A DNA stretch of 42,612 bases from contig CATOSA010000016.1 in assembly GCA_951812315.1 (NCBI GenBank), positions 1-42,612 on the forward strand, read 5' to 3'. The translations under genes and the position numbers were made by a program. This DNA comes from an uncultured Burkholderiales bacterium. Lineage in GTDB: Bacteria; Pseudomonadota; Gammaproteobacteria; Burkholderiales; Eutrophovitaceae. Below the pieces are notes generated by a model. It worked only from the letters and a program-made list of their open reading frames with translations. It searched no databases and had not been told where the DNA came from. Each line of letters begins with the position of its first letter. Position 1 is the stretch's first letter. Shown piece after piece: positions 25,661 through 34,280 of this stretch.

Positions 25661-26608
25661 TTGTTCTACAAGTTCGCTTCGATGCTCGCGCTAGTGCTGG
25701 CGCTGTTCCCCTTTGTTCTTCCGGTCAAGCAGGTCTTGGCACAATCCGTTGCCTTCGCGATCGAGGAGATTGCGCCGGGAAACTACGTGCATTACGGGTC
25801 GTACGCCGATCGTTCGCCGCAAAATTTCGGAGACAATGCCAACGTCGGATTTATCGTCGGTGACACGTGCGTGCTCGTGTTCGATAGTGGCGGTTCGTTC
25901 GCTGTCGGACAGGCGCTGCGCAATGCGATCCGCAGTGTCACTGACAAACCGGTCTGCTATGTAGTCATCAGCCACGTGCATCCGGACCACTTCTTTGGCA
26001 CCGCGGCATTTCTCGCCGAGGAACCGGAGATTATCGGACATGAGAATCTGCCGCTTCAGTTGGCGGCTCGCGGCAGGCACTATGAGATGACGCTAGCACG
26101 TGATCTGGGCGATGCTTCGGAAGGCAGCCGGATCGTCCTGCCTACGAAAACGCTCGCCGCAGGGACAACGATGACGGTCGCTCTCGGTGGTCGTGATGTC
26201 GAGATTCGCGCCTGGGCACCAGCCCACACAGACAACGATTTGAGCGTTATTGACTTGTCGACTTCAACGCTGTGGCTGGGCGATCTCCTGTTCGTCGATC
26301 ACACACCCATTCTTGACTCCAATATCACCGGATTTCTGGCGGTGATGAAGGAACTTCGCGAACTGCATATCCGTCATTACATACCTGGGCATGGACGCAG
26401 TGATTTGCCCTGGCCGCAAGTCATGGATCCGCAGCAGCGCTATTTTGAACTGATTCTTACCGAAACCCGCCAGGCGATTCGCGACAACGTGCGCCTCATG
26501 GATGCGGTCAATCAGATTGGGTATTCCCAGGCGCAAAACTGGGTGAATTTCGAGACCTATCACCGGCGAAATGTCACGACCGCGTACACAGAGCTGGAGT
26601 GGGAGTAG
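25661..26608 (+). CDS. Exported MBL-fold metallohydrolase (quinoprotein relay MBL 2 / SoxH-like)
   Basis: Predicted periplasmic zinc hydrolase, about 316 residues. It has a signal sequence (MLALVLALFPFVLPVKQVLAQ), the full HVHPDH motif near residue 104, a later His in APAHTDNDLSVI, Asp in WLGDLLFVDHTP and a final His in YIPGHGRS, so all six metal ligands are present. The C-terminal NWVNFETYHRRNV segment is shared with its divergent paralogue (DWSAYEPNHRRNA). The start is uncertain: TTG 25661 puts a Lys in the n-region; ATG 25682 and ATG 25550 are alternatives, and the open frame extends back to 25430. SoxYZ-like carrier gene follows 42 bp later, the standard partner of this family in PQQ-dehydrogenase clusters. 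Confidence 0.88.
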   Translation: MFYKFASMLALVLALFPFVLPVKQVLAQSVAFAIEEIAPGNYVHYGSYADRSPQNFGDNANVGFIVGDTCVLVFDSGGSFAVGQALRNAIRSVTDKPVCYVVISHVHPDHFFGTAAFLAEEPEIIGHENLPLQLAARGRHYEMTLARDLGDASEGSRIVLPTKTLAAGTTMTVALGGRDVEIRAWAPAHTDNDLSVIDLSTSTLWLGDLLFVDHTPILDSNITGFLAVMKELRELHIRHYIPGHGRSDLPWPQVMDPQQRYFELILTETRQAIRDNVRLMDAVNQIGYSQAQNWVNFETYHRRNVTTAYTELEWE

Positions 26609-26637
26609 TACGGTATACTGATTGGCTGAATCAATTC

Positions 26638-26642
26638 GGAGG
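26638..26642 (+). promoter_or_regulatory. Strong Shine-Dalgarno deciding a GTG start
   Basis: GGAGG at 26638-26642 lies 8 nt before GTG 26651 and fixes the start of the SoxYZ-like carrier, whose signal peptide begins right there. A TATACT hexamer at 26614-26619 is a possible -10 element, without an obvious -35. Confidence 0.7.
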
Positions 26643-26650
26643 CCTGAATC

Positions 26651-27475
26651 GTGAAACTACGAACGACCCTGTTTTCTGCCCTGTTTTTAGGGCTGTACGT
26701 AACCGCGCATGCAAATCCGAATCCTGAGCCGGATCACACCAAGATCCCGGAATGGGCCGTGATCAAGGATTTGATGTTCGGCGATCGCGTCATCAACCCT
26801 GATGATCGCGAGGTCATTCGCGTTTATCTGAATACGCGCGCAGATGACGCTGCGACCGTGCCGGTGATGATCAACGGCCTTATTGATCAGTCGCCGACGG
26901 ACTATATCAAGACGATGTACGTCATCGTTGACCGCAACCCGATTCCGACTGCCGGCATTTTTCGTTTCACTCCGGACAGTGGGCGGGTCAAGATGGAAAC
27001 CCGGCTTCGCTTTGAGCAATACAGTTTTGTTCGGGCGGTCGCCGAACTCAATGATGGACGGTTATACATGTCCCAACGCTGGGTAAAGGCCGCCGGGGGT
27101 TGTTCGGCCCCGATGGGAAAGAATGTCGCAGCCGATTCGATGGGCAAGATGCGGTTTCGCGTGGACGATCAGGTTGAATATGACAAACCCATGTTGATTG
27201 AACTGCAGGTGCGCCATCCAAACGAATCGGCACTGGCATCCGATCTCGATCCTGATCACGTCCCCCAGTTCGTACGCAATGTGAACGTCGACTACAACGG
27301 TGATCCGGTGATGTCCGGAGAGGTGAACTACTCGCTTTCCGACAACCCGGTATTTCGTTTCTACTTCGTCCCTCGCGCCGAAGGCGACCTGAACGTCAAG
27401 GTAGAAGACACGCACGATAGCGTGTATACGCAGTCCATGCGGGTGAGCGAAGAGGATGGTGTAGCCGCGCAGTAG
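26651..27475 (+). CDS. Quinoprotein dehydrogenase-associated SoxYZ-like carrier
   Basis: Exported 274-residue protein with a signal peptide (about 1-21, ending TAHA), followed by a SoxY-like half and a SoxZ-like half. The SoxY-like half ends in AAGGCSAPMGKN with a single Cys at residue 151, the position of the sulfur/sulfonate-carrying Cys of SoxY. The SoxZ-like half (about 160-265) has FRVDDQVEYDKPMLIELQVRHP and the FYFVPRAEGDLNVKVEDT ending. Such fused carriers occur with MBL hydrolases near PQQ-dependent alcohol dehydrogenases; the carried group is not established. Here the MBL gene precedes it, but no quinoprotein dehydrogenase or cytochrome c is in the window. Confidence 0.9.
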   Translation: MKLRTTLFSALFLGLYVTAHANPNPEPDHTKIPEWAVIKDLMFGDRVINPDDREVIRVYLNTRADDAATVPVMINGLIDQSPTDYIKTMYVIVDRNPIPTAGIFRFTPDSGRVKMETRLRFEQYSFVRAVAELNDGRLYMSQRWVKAAGGCSAPMGKNVAADSMGKMRFRVDDQVEYDKPMLIELQVRHPNESALASDLDPDHVPQFVRNVNVDYNGDPVMSGEVNYSLSDNPVFRFYFVPRAEGDLNVKVEDTHDSVYTQSMRVSEEDGVAAQ

Positions 27476-27507
27476 GTCCAGGCGTAGAACCAGGCGATTA
27501 GGCTGGG
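27472..27507. repeat. Tandem array, 3 x 12 bp, starting at the SoxYZ-like stop codon
   Basis: GTAGGTCCAGGC (27472-27483, containing the TAG stop), GTAGAACCAGGC (27484-27495) and GATTAGGCTGGG (27496-27507). The rest of the 230-bp convergent gap to 27705 shows no gene and no strong terminator hairpin. Confidence 0.7.
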
Positions 27508-27705
27508 GCAATCTGACATTTTGGTTGGCCGGGCGTTGCCCCGCGTGTCACCGTTTCCACGCTCAGTCGGCGATCCAGGAACGGGGCGCACAACTGGGGT
27601 GCTCTGTCCACAACCGTGAAAATTGCTTTCCCCTTTGCGGTCGATTGATCTTCGCCGGCGATTTATTCTGCCTGACAAGTCCAGCGTCTTTTGGCGTACA
27701 GCGAC

Positions 27706-28143
27706 TTATGGACCTTTGTTGAGATGATCGCGCAGGCAGGCGAGATAGGCACTCTGATTAGGCGCGGTACCTGAGCGATTTGCCTGCCAGACCGTTTCGC
27801 CCAGGCAGTCAAGAACAACATGCAGCGCCGCGTGCCGGTCGCCGTAATGTTCCGCCAGTTCTTCAAATAGGGCGTTGATGCCGGCTGGCTGATTCATGGC
27901 GAGTTGTTCGGCGATCGCAAGATGCAGACTCATATGAAGGAACGGATTCACTTCTCCGGATTCAGGCGGGTAGTCGCGTTCGACGTGCGCGTCGCGCTTA
28001 CCCAAAAGTGCATGATATTCGGGGTGTAGAAGGACGACCTCCAGGACAGTCTGTTCAAGTCCCTCGATGCGCTGGCTCGAAGAGTATTTTTCCCAGGTAT
28101 CGAAGAACAGGTTGCGCGCCTGCTCGCGCGATGGTGTAAACAT
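27706..28143 (-). CDS. DUF1841 family protein
   Basis: Conserved proteobacterial protein of unknown function, 145 residues from ATG 28143. It opens MFTPSREQARNLFFDTWEKY, has VLLHPEYHALL in the middle and EVNPFLHMSLHLAIAEQL, all hallmark DUF1841 strings; the rest is helical and acidic, ending LRDHLNKG. The start overlaps the nth stop by one base (TGATG), so it is coupled to endonuclease III. The rsxB-nth-DUF1841 order is common in betaproteobacteria. No catalytic motif is evident; it is probably cytoplasmic. Confidence 0.9.
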   Translation of the reverse strand: MFTPSREQARNLFFDTWEKYSSSQRIEGLEQTVLEVVLLHPEYHALLGKRDAHVERDYPPESGEVNPFLHMSLHLAIAEQLAMNQPAGINALFEELAEHYGDRHAALHVVLDCLGETVWQANRSGTAPNQSAYLACLRDHLNKGP

Positions 28144-28781
28144 CAGGACGATTTTGCCTTCTTCCGGTACTCGCACAAATCAACGATCGGGCAATCAGGG
28201 CACTCCGGATTGCGTGCTTTGCAGCAGTATCGGCCGTGCAGGATCAGCCAGTGGTGGGCGTCTTTCTTGAACTCGTCGGGAACCAGCCGGATCAGACGTT
28301 TCTCAACCTCTACGACGTCTTTTCCGGGCGCGATCCCGGTTCGATTTGCAACCCGGAATATGTGCGTATCCACCGCAATGGTAGGTTCACCAAAGGCAGT
28401 ATTAAGCACGACGTTGGCAGTTTTGCGCCCGACGCCCGGCAACTGTTCGAGTTGCTCGCGCGTCCTTGGAACCTCACCCTGGTGGCGCTCCAATAGCAGG
28501 CCGCAGGTCTTGAGGATGTTTTTTGCCTTGTTTCGAAACAGGCCGATGCTCTGGATCAGAGGCAGCAATCCATTCTCGCCCAGTTCGATTATTGCCGCCG
28601 GGGTATTGGCGATTGCAAACAGTTTGTTGGTCGCCAGATTGACGCTTTTGTCGGTTGCCTGGGCCGACAGGATGACTGCAATCAGAAGTTCAAATGGCGT
28701 GTCGTAGATGAGTTCTGTCGTCGGTTCCGGATTGGCGGCACGCAACCGCGAAAAAATTTCCGTCCGTTTGGCCTTGTTCAT
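28143..28781 (-). CDS. nth: Endonuclease III (DNA glycosylase/AP lyase)
   Basis: Base-excision repair enzyme for oxidised pyrimidines. The 212-residue protein has the helix-hairpin-helix LPGVGRKTANVVL with the catalytic Lys, followed by VDTHIFRVANR with the catalytic Asp. The C-terminal [4Fe-4S] motif C-x6-C-x2-C-x5-C is formed in CKARNPECPDCPIVDLC. Length matches the E. coli enzyme (211). It lies downstream of the RsxB-like ferredoxin gene by 29 bp; because the enzyme carries an iron-sulfur cluster, the link with a redox carrier may be functional, though this is inference. Confidence 0.97.
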   Translation of the reverse strand: MNKAKRTEIFSRLRAANPEPTTELIYDTPFELLIAVILSAQATDKSVNLATNKLFAIANTPAAIIELGENGLLPLIQSIGLFRNKAKNILKTCGLLLERHQGEVPRTREQLEQLPGVGRKTANVVLNTAFGEPTIAVDTHIFRVANRTGIAPGKDVVEVEKRLIRLVPDEFKKDAHHWLILHGRYCCKARNPECPDCPIVDLCEYRKKAKSS

Positions 28782-28810
28782 CTGCTGTCTCGAGTTCTTT
28801 GACGATCAGT

Positions 28811-29563
28811 TCAGCGCGTCTTGCGCCGTGCGCGTTCGAATGCACTCTGGCGCGCCCGGGCCCGCAGCCGTGCTGCCTCGATGATCGCTTTCTTCCGGTC
28901 GCTGCCGCCGGATCCCGATTCCGGTGCTGGCTGTAGTGTCATATCCGGATCTGTCGATCGCGCTCGTTTGGCCGATCCAGTTTCTTCGATCAACAGGGTG
29001 CCACTTTTCGCGTTCAGCCGCTTTTCTGTCTGGTCGTGCTCCCGGTCATAGCGCGCGTTGTGTATCTGGTAACGGCGACGTGAAACGTAAGCCAGGTCAT
29101 CGGTTGACTGATCAAGCGACCGTGTAGCGGCATCGTGTCCGACCGTGGATAAATCGCTCAGTTCAACCATGTCAATACAGTCGACCGGGCAGGGCGGGAG
29201 GCACAGATCGCAGCCGGTGCAGTAAGCAGTGAGTACCGTATGCATGCGCTTTGCGCTGCCCATGATGGCGTCGACCGGGCAGGCTTGAATGCAGAGCGTG
29301 CATCCGATGCAATGACGTTCATCGATGACGGCAGCGGTGCGTGGACCTTTGCTGCCATAGTCGGGATTAAGCGGAATCTCGGGCTTGCCCAGGAAATTTG
29401 CAAGACGCCGCAAGCCGGCCTGGCCGCCGGGAGCACATTGATCATATGAGGCCTCTGCGCTGGAAATTGCGGCGGCATAGGCGTGGCAGTCGGGGTAGCC
29501 GCAGCGCGTACATTGTGTCTGCGGCAGCAATGCATCGATGGCATCAATTCTGTTCGCGTCCAT
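28811..29563 (-). CDS. rsxB: RnfB/RsxB-like ferredoxin
   Basis: Electron carrier with three Fe-S binding regions: an N-terminal Fe-S domain ([15 protein letters not shown] ... YDQCAPGG), then two ferredoxin motifs, [16 protein letters not shown] and [16 protein letters not shown], at about residues 85-145. About 250 residues from ATG 29563; ATG 29575 is also possible. Unlike RnfB of complete Rnf complexes it has no N-terminal membrane helix and no rnfACDGE genes are beside it, a form typical of betaproteobacteria. The C-terminal 100 residues are charged and variable ([16 protein letters not shown], ending FERARRKTR). Followed by nth and preceded by a large flavoprotein gene, 68 bp away. Confidence 0.9.
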   Translation of the reverse strand: MDANRIDAIDALLPQTQCTRCGYPDCHAYAAAISSAEASYDQCAPGGQAGLRRLANFLGKPEIPLNPDYGSKGPRTAAVIDERHCIGCTLCIQACPVDAIMGSAKRMHTVLTAYCTGCDLCLPPCPVDCIDMVELSDLSTVGHDAATRSLDQSTDDLAYVSRRRYQIHNARYDREHDQTEKRLNAKSGTLLIEETGSAKRARSTDPDMTLQPAPESGSGGSDRKKAIIEAARLRARARQSAFERARRKTR

Positions 29564-29631
29564 AATCGCGATCAATGCACAATCAGTAACCAGAAAGGAT
29601 TAGTCTATAGCCAGGCGCAACGAAAATGCGC

Positions 29632-32600
29632 TCAGGCATTTTCCCGCGCTGATCGAACTTCGAGTTCGTGCAGACATCGATCGAGCCATTGGGCCGACAA
29701 TTTCTCCTGCAGCGAATTTTGTTTCAGCCGCGCCGCCAGTCCGTCGAAATCGACCGAGTCGAGCGCCTGATCCTGATTGAAACATGAGAATACGTAGCTG
29801 CGCGCGCCAGTTTGCGGATCGACGTGTGGCTGCAGGCATTGCGCGCAGATTTCTTTCATCATGCATTGCATCGGCGAATTGATCGAGCCGATCGCGAAGT
29901 GTTGCGGATCCAGATGATCCGAAAGAACCGTGTGTCTTGCGGCTGCGACCGCTGCCATCATCCGGTCCGAACCGATTGCAATGATGCGGTCACATTCGTC
30001 AAGGCGAATGCCAAGATCGCCAAGATCGCCATCCGCGTAGGCCTGCATGGCCTGAACAATGTTTCCCACATAAGCTTTGTCATCCGGGCGATTGGGTTCG
30101 AATCCGGGCTCTTCGTCGCTACACCAGATCACCACATCGGACGCGGCTTCGATTTCGCTGACCTTGTAGCGATCTACCATGCGTTTGTAACCGGCGAAAT
30201 ACAGCACCCGGGACCCTGCTTGCCGGAACGCCTGGCCAATCGAAAACAGGACTGCATTGCCGAGGCCGCCGCCGACCAGGACAACGGTCTCGTTGCCAAC
30301 GATTTGCGTCGGCGTGCCGGTGGGACCCATCAGTACGACCGGTTCGCCAGGTTTGAGCAACGCGCACAGATCAGACGAACCACCCATCTCCAGCACGATG
30401 GTCGACACCAACCCGCGTTCCCGATCGACCCACGCGCCCGTAAGTGCCAAACCTTCCATGGCAAGACGTGTGTTGCTGGCGTATGGTGCGAGCGTCTCAA
30501 AGTTCTGTAGGCGATAGAACTGTCCCGGCCGGAAACGCCGCGCCGCTTGCGGGGCCCGCACCACCACTTCGACGATATTGGGTGTCAACCTGATCACTTC
30601 ATGTACGCTCGCTCTGAGCGTCTGGTTGAGATTTGCGATGAACTCGCTGTCCGTTCCTGCGAATGCCGGTTTGACCTGTTCCAGTACCCGGCTGACGACC
30701 GGATATCCTTGCTTGGCGCCGCCCATGGCCTTGACGACATTGCCGAAGAACGACGGATGCAGGTCTCCGAAAAAACTGATAAAGCGCCCGTCTGCTTGCC
30801 GGTTAAGCAGTACCTGTACATCCTCGGGTTTGGCTGTTCTTTGCGGGCTGACCGGAACGCCCTGTTCGTCGACTGCCTGGAAATAGCGACCATCGAGTTT
30901 GAAGTGACCCGGGTCCTCGCGCGCGGCGACCGTATTGGGCTGGGTCCCGGCCGCGACCAGAATTGTCCTCGCCGGTAGTATTTTGCCTGTTTCGGAAGGA
31001 TTGCCGGCGTCATCTTCGCCGGCAGCGACCACACTTAGTTCACGTGCGTGGCCAAACTCGTCGACTTCGATTGATTGCGGCGTCAGTCTTTCGGCAAAGC
31101 GCACACCTTCCTCGAGCGCATTTTCCACTTCTTCATGATTGAGTGTGTACGACGGACTGTCGATGAGGCGTTTACGATAGGCGATCGTGATCCCGCCCCA
31201 CGATTCAAGCAGTTCGACAATGCGCGCCTCGCGGTTCTCTTGTTTAGCCTGGCTGCGCTCGTTGCGAATCGCACGCGCATGGTCGAGAAACTCATCGCCG
31301 ATTGCACGTTCTTCCGCATTCCAGCCCGCGCGTACTGCACTTTCGCCACGTTCGGCAACCAGTATTTCATAGCGTGACAGAAACTTCTCGACCTGCAGTG
31401 GATAGTAAGCCGCCGATTCTGTAGCAGTGTCTATCGCGGTCAAACCACCTCCAATGACAACGACCGGCAGGCGCACTTGCATGTTGGCTATGGAGTCGCT
31501 TTTGGCCGCTCCCGCCAGTTGCAATGCCATCAGAAAATCCGATGCCGTGCGTACGCCGCGTGCGAGCGCGTTTGGTATGTCGAGTACGGTCGGTTTGCCG
31601 GCCCCTGCGGCGAGCACTATATGATCGAAACCGGCGCCAAATGCCTCGTTCGCGTCCAGTGTGCCGCCGAAGCGGATACCACCGAACAATGCGAACTGGT
31701 TGCGGCGTTCGAGTAGCAACCGGACGACTTTCAGAAAGTTCTTGTCCCAGCGAACGGTTATCCCGTAGTCGGCGACGCCACCGAAGCCGGCCATTACCCT
31801 CGATTCCAGTGGTTCGTTGAGCGTATCGAAGTCACGAATCGGATCGAATGCGGTTCGTTTTCCGAAAGCATCAACGCCTGACAGTTCCGGCGCAAGCGGT
31901 TCAATTTTCAGGCCGTCAATGCCGATGACAATATGGCCGTCGTTAATCAGGTGATGCACCATGCTGAAGCCGGCCGGTCCCATGCCGGCTACGAGTACGC
32001 GTTTTCCGGTTGGCGCAGACGGAAACGGGCGCTGAATATGCAATGGATTCCAGCGGGTCAGCAGCGAATAAATTTCGAAACCCCATGGCAATGCGAGCAC
32101 GTCTTTCAGGGTGCGCGTTTCAACCTGGGGAATGTCGACCGGGTCCTGCTTTTGATAAATGCACGATTTCATGCAGTCGTTGCAGATTCGATGACCAGTC
32201 GCTGCTGCAAGAGGGTTGTCGACACAGATCATCGCCAGTGCGCCAATTGCGACGCCGTCGGCTTTGAGCTTCTGAAATTCTGAAATACGCTCTTCGAGCG
32301 GGCAGCCTGCGAGCTGGACGCCGAATACGGTCTTCCTGAACGCGCCGGTCTTGTCTTTCAAGCCGTGCGAACAAGAGTCTTTTTCCTGAGCATGGCACCA
32401 GATGCAGTAATTGGCCTGATCCAGCGCGCCGACCAGGTCGGTGCCGTTGTCGGTGAGCGCAAAGCCATCGCGACGGCGCAGATGTTTGAGGCCAAGTTTG
32501 GGGACAACGCCATCGTTGCTGGTTTCCACCGGGACGAGACGTTGAAAATCCAGTTTGCGGGGAATCTTGAACAGGACGCCATTGCCGTGTTGCACCCGGC

Positions 32601-33156
32601 CGGCGCCAGTGTGTACCGCCCAGGCAGCGTATTGCATTGCCGCTTCAAGTTGTGCCGTGTTGGATTCACTGTCTTGCTGCCACCGTTCAACATGACGGGC
32701 AAACCCCAGTTCTGTGAGCGGCTCACCCATGTAGCCGCTTAGCTGGCGCTCCAGAGCGGGACCGTCGAAGGCTTCTGCCGCGGGCAGTTTGTATTTGGTG
32801 GCTGCCTTGCGCTGAATGAACTGACGCTTGCACCGATGAAGTGGAGCAAGTGCACTATGCGCATCCGATAGCGCTGTTACGTCGCGTTCTATCGAGAATA
32901 GCTGCGCCAGAAAATCGTCAAGATGAACAGCGATTTCCATCAGCAGTTGCGACTCGTCTTTGCGCCCGATCGAATCGGTATTTGCGCGAGCCGCTTCGAG
33001 ACGCTCCAGCAGAAGAGGATCGGCGGTGCCGAGAAATTCGAGGAAGACAGCGTCCAGCCGACGAAGCCCCTTGTGATCGTAAAGCTCGTCAAAGCCTAAT
33101 TCGAAACCCAGTTCGAGTCGCGAAGCAACAGCGGATTTCGGAGAGTCGGCGGGCAT
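29632..33156 (-). CDS. Large FAD/NAD(P) oxidoreductase fusion (GltD-like plus PyrK-like)
   Basis: 1174-residue cytoplasmic redox protein. The N-terminal third is helical with no clear relative, then two cysteine groups (YCIWCHAQEKDSC near 247 and CNDCMKSC near 322) like the Fe-S domain of GltD-type enzymes. A dinucleotide fold follows with VLVAGMGPAGFSMVHHL near 383 and a second with VVVIGGGLTAIDTATES near 564. The C-terminal part is a ferredoxin-reductase/PyrK module: FRPGQFYRLQNF near 877, VLVGGGLGNAVLFSIG near 957 and CMMKEICAQC plus a distant Cys near 1096-1125 for a [2Fe-2S] cluster. This layout is that of NfnA/NfnB-like bifurcating enzymes joined in one chain; activity is not established. 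ATG 33156 is used. Neighbours: pyrD 34 bp upstream, rsxB-like gene downstream. Confidence 0.85.
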   Translation of the reverse strand: MPADSPKSAVASRLELGFELGFDELYDHKGLRRLDAVFLEFLGTADPLLLERLEAARANTDSIGRKDESQLLMEIAVHLDDFLAQLFSIERDVTALSDAHSALAPLHRCKRQFIQRKAATKYKLPAAEAFDGPALERQLSGYMGEPLTELGFARHVERWQQDSESNTAQLEAAMQYAAWAVHTGAGRVQHGNGVLFKIPRKLDFQRLVPVETSNDGVVPKLGLKHLRRRDGFALTDNGTDLVGALDQANYCIWCHAQEKDSCSHGLKDKTGAFRKTVFGVQLAGCPLEERISEFQKLKADGVAIGALAMICVDNPLAAATGHRICNDCMKSCIYQKQDPVDIPQVETRTLKDVLALPWGFEIYSLLTRWNPLHIQRPFPSAPTGKRVLVAGMGPAGFSMVHHLINDGHIVIGIDGLKIEPLAPELSGVDAFGKRTAFDPIRDFDTLNEPLESRVMAGFGGVADYGITVRWDKNFLKVVRLLLERRNQFALFGGIRFGGTLDANEAFGAGFDHIVLAAGAGKPTVLDIPNALARGVRTASDFLMALQLAGAAKSDSIANMQVRLPVVVIGGGLTAIDTATESAAYYPLQVEKFLSRYEILVAERGESAVRAGWNAEERAIGDEFLDHARAIRNERSQAKQENREARIVELLESWGGITIAYRKRLIDSPSYTLNHEEVENALEEGVRFAERLTPQSIEVDEFGHARELSVVAAGEDDAGNPSETGKILPARTILVAAGTQPNTVAAREDPGHFKLDGRYFQAVDEQGVPVSPQRTAKPEDVQVLLNRQADGRFISFFGDLHPSFFGNVVKAMGGAKQGYPVVSRVLEQVKPAFAGTDSEFIANLNQTLRASVHEVIRLTPNIVEVVVRAPQAARRFRPGQFYRLQNFETLAPYASNTRLAMEGLALTGAWVDRERGLVSTIVLEMGGSSDLCALLKPGEPVVLMGPTGTPTQIVGNETVVLVGGGLGNAVLFSIGQAFRQAGSRVLYFAGYKRMVDRYKVSEIEAASDVVIWCSDEEPGFEPNRPDDKAYVGNIVQAMQAYADGDLGDLGIRLDECDRIIAIGSDRMMAAVAAARHTVLSDHLDPQHFAIGSINSPMQCMMKEICAQCLQPHVDPQTGARSYVFSCFNQDQALDSVDFDGLAARLKQNSLQEKLSAQWLDRCLHELEVRSARENA

Positions 33157-33190
33157 TGTCGTCAGTTCCGCAAAAAAGCCGCGGATTATA

Positions 33191-34231
33191 TCAGTTGGCC
33201 GGGTGCGACCCGGATGCCGTTGCAAGGGCGTGCGCGCATTCCGATACAAGTTGCGGGCTCTGGTAAATCAGGCCGGTATACAGTTGAACCAGACTTGCGC
33301 CCGCTGACACTTTCTCCAGCGCGTCAGCTGCACACATAACCCCGCCGGCAGCGATGATTGGCAGTTTGCCCGCCAGCAAATCTGATAACAAGCGAACGAT
33401 TCTTGTTGATTGCGCTTGCAGCGGCGCGCCGCTCAAGCCACCGGTCTGGTCTGCGTTGCGCAGGCCTTCGACGCCTGAACGCGAAAGTGTCGTATTCGTT
33501 GCGATGATGGCATCGATGTCATTTTGGCAGGCCACTTCGGCAACGTGGCGCACGTCAGGTTCGTCCAGGTCAGGCGCAATCTTGACGGCGAGCGGGACGC
33601 GCCTTCCGTGCGCCTTGGCCAGATCCTCGCGCTCGCCGGCGACGCCGGCAAGCAGTTTCTCCAGTGCGGCGCTTTCCTGAAGAGTTCGCAGGTTTTGGGT
33701 ATTCGGCGATGAAATATTGATCGCGACGTAGCTCGCGAAGTCATAGACAGCGCGCAGGCAAACTACGTAGTCGTCCAGTGCGTTGTCGATTGGCGTGTCA
33801 AAATTCTTGCCGATATTGACGCCGAGAACGCCTGTATAGCGAGATGCCCGCACGTTTGCCGCCAGTTTTTCAACGCCATGATTGTTGAAGCCCATGCGGT
33901 TGATCAATGCCCGTTTCCGAGTGATTCGGAACAATCGGGGCGGGGCATTGCCCGGTTGTGGTCTTGGTGTGACAGTGCCGACTTCGATGAAGCCGAATCC
34001 GAGCGTCGAAAGCGCGTCGATATGCTCGCCGTTCTTGTCCAGACCGGCAGCAAGTCCGACCGCGTTGGGAAATTGAAGACCCATGACGCGCAGCGGTGCG
34101 TTTACGGGCCGGCCGAAGATGAATCTGGCGACTCCAAGCATTGTCGAGAGGTCGAGCCCCGCCAGCGTCAGTCGATGAGCACGTTCGGCATCGAGTGCAA
34201 AAAGAAATGGCCGCGCTAGCGAATACAACAC
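33191..34231 (-). CDS. pyrD: Dihydroorotate dehydrogenase, class 2 (quinone)
   Basis: Membrane-associated FMN enzyme of pyrimidine synthesis, dihydroorotate to orotate with quinone as acceptor. The 346-residue protein has the class 2 N-terminal helices (LARPFLFALDAERAHRLTL), NAVGLAAGLDKNG, the GFIEVGTVTPRPQPGN loop and NRMGFNNHG. The catalytic Ser lies in INISSPNTQNLR, as in class 2 (class 1 has Cys). PIIAAGGV and the terminal LVQLYTGLIYQSP bind FMN phosphate. GTG 34231 is used because similarity starts at LYSLARP; the frame is open further upstream into bpt. The next gene downstream carries a PyrK-like module, though class 2 enzymes do not need PyrK. Confidence 0.95.
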   Translation of the reverse strand: MLYSLARPFLFALDAERAHRLTLAGLDLSTMLGVARFIFGRPVNAPLRVMGLQFPNAVGLAAGLDKNGEHIDALSTLGFGFIEVGTVTPRPQPGNAPPRLFRITRKRALINRMGFNNHGVEKLAANVRASRYTGVLGVNIGKNFDTPIDNALDDYVVCLRAVYDFASYVAINISSPNTQNLRTLQESAALEKLLAGVAGEREDLAKAHGRRVPLAVKIAPDLDEPDVRHVAEVACQNDIDAIIATNTTLSRSGVEGLRNADQTGGLSGAPLQAQSTRIVRLLSDLLAGKLPIIAAGGVMCAADALEKVSAGASLVQLYTGLIYQSPQLVSECAHALATASGSHPAN

Positions 34232-34280
34232 GTGTGGTTGTCCCGCGGTGCGAGCCTGCTTACACGGCGGTATTCGTGCG

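Noticed and set aside
29812..30510. 232-codon plus-strand frame inside the large flavoprotein gene
   Set aside because: Antisense to a long gene with clear motifs; no family features.
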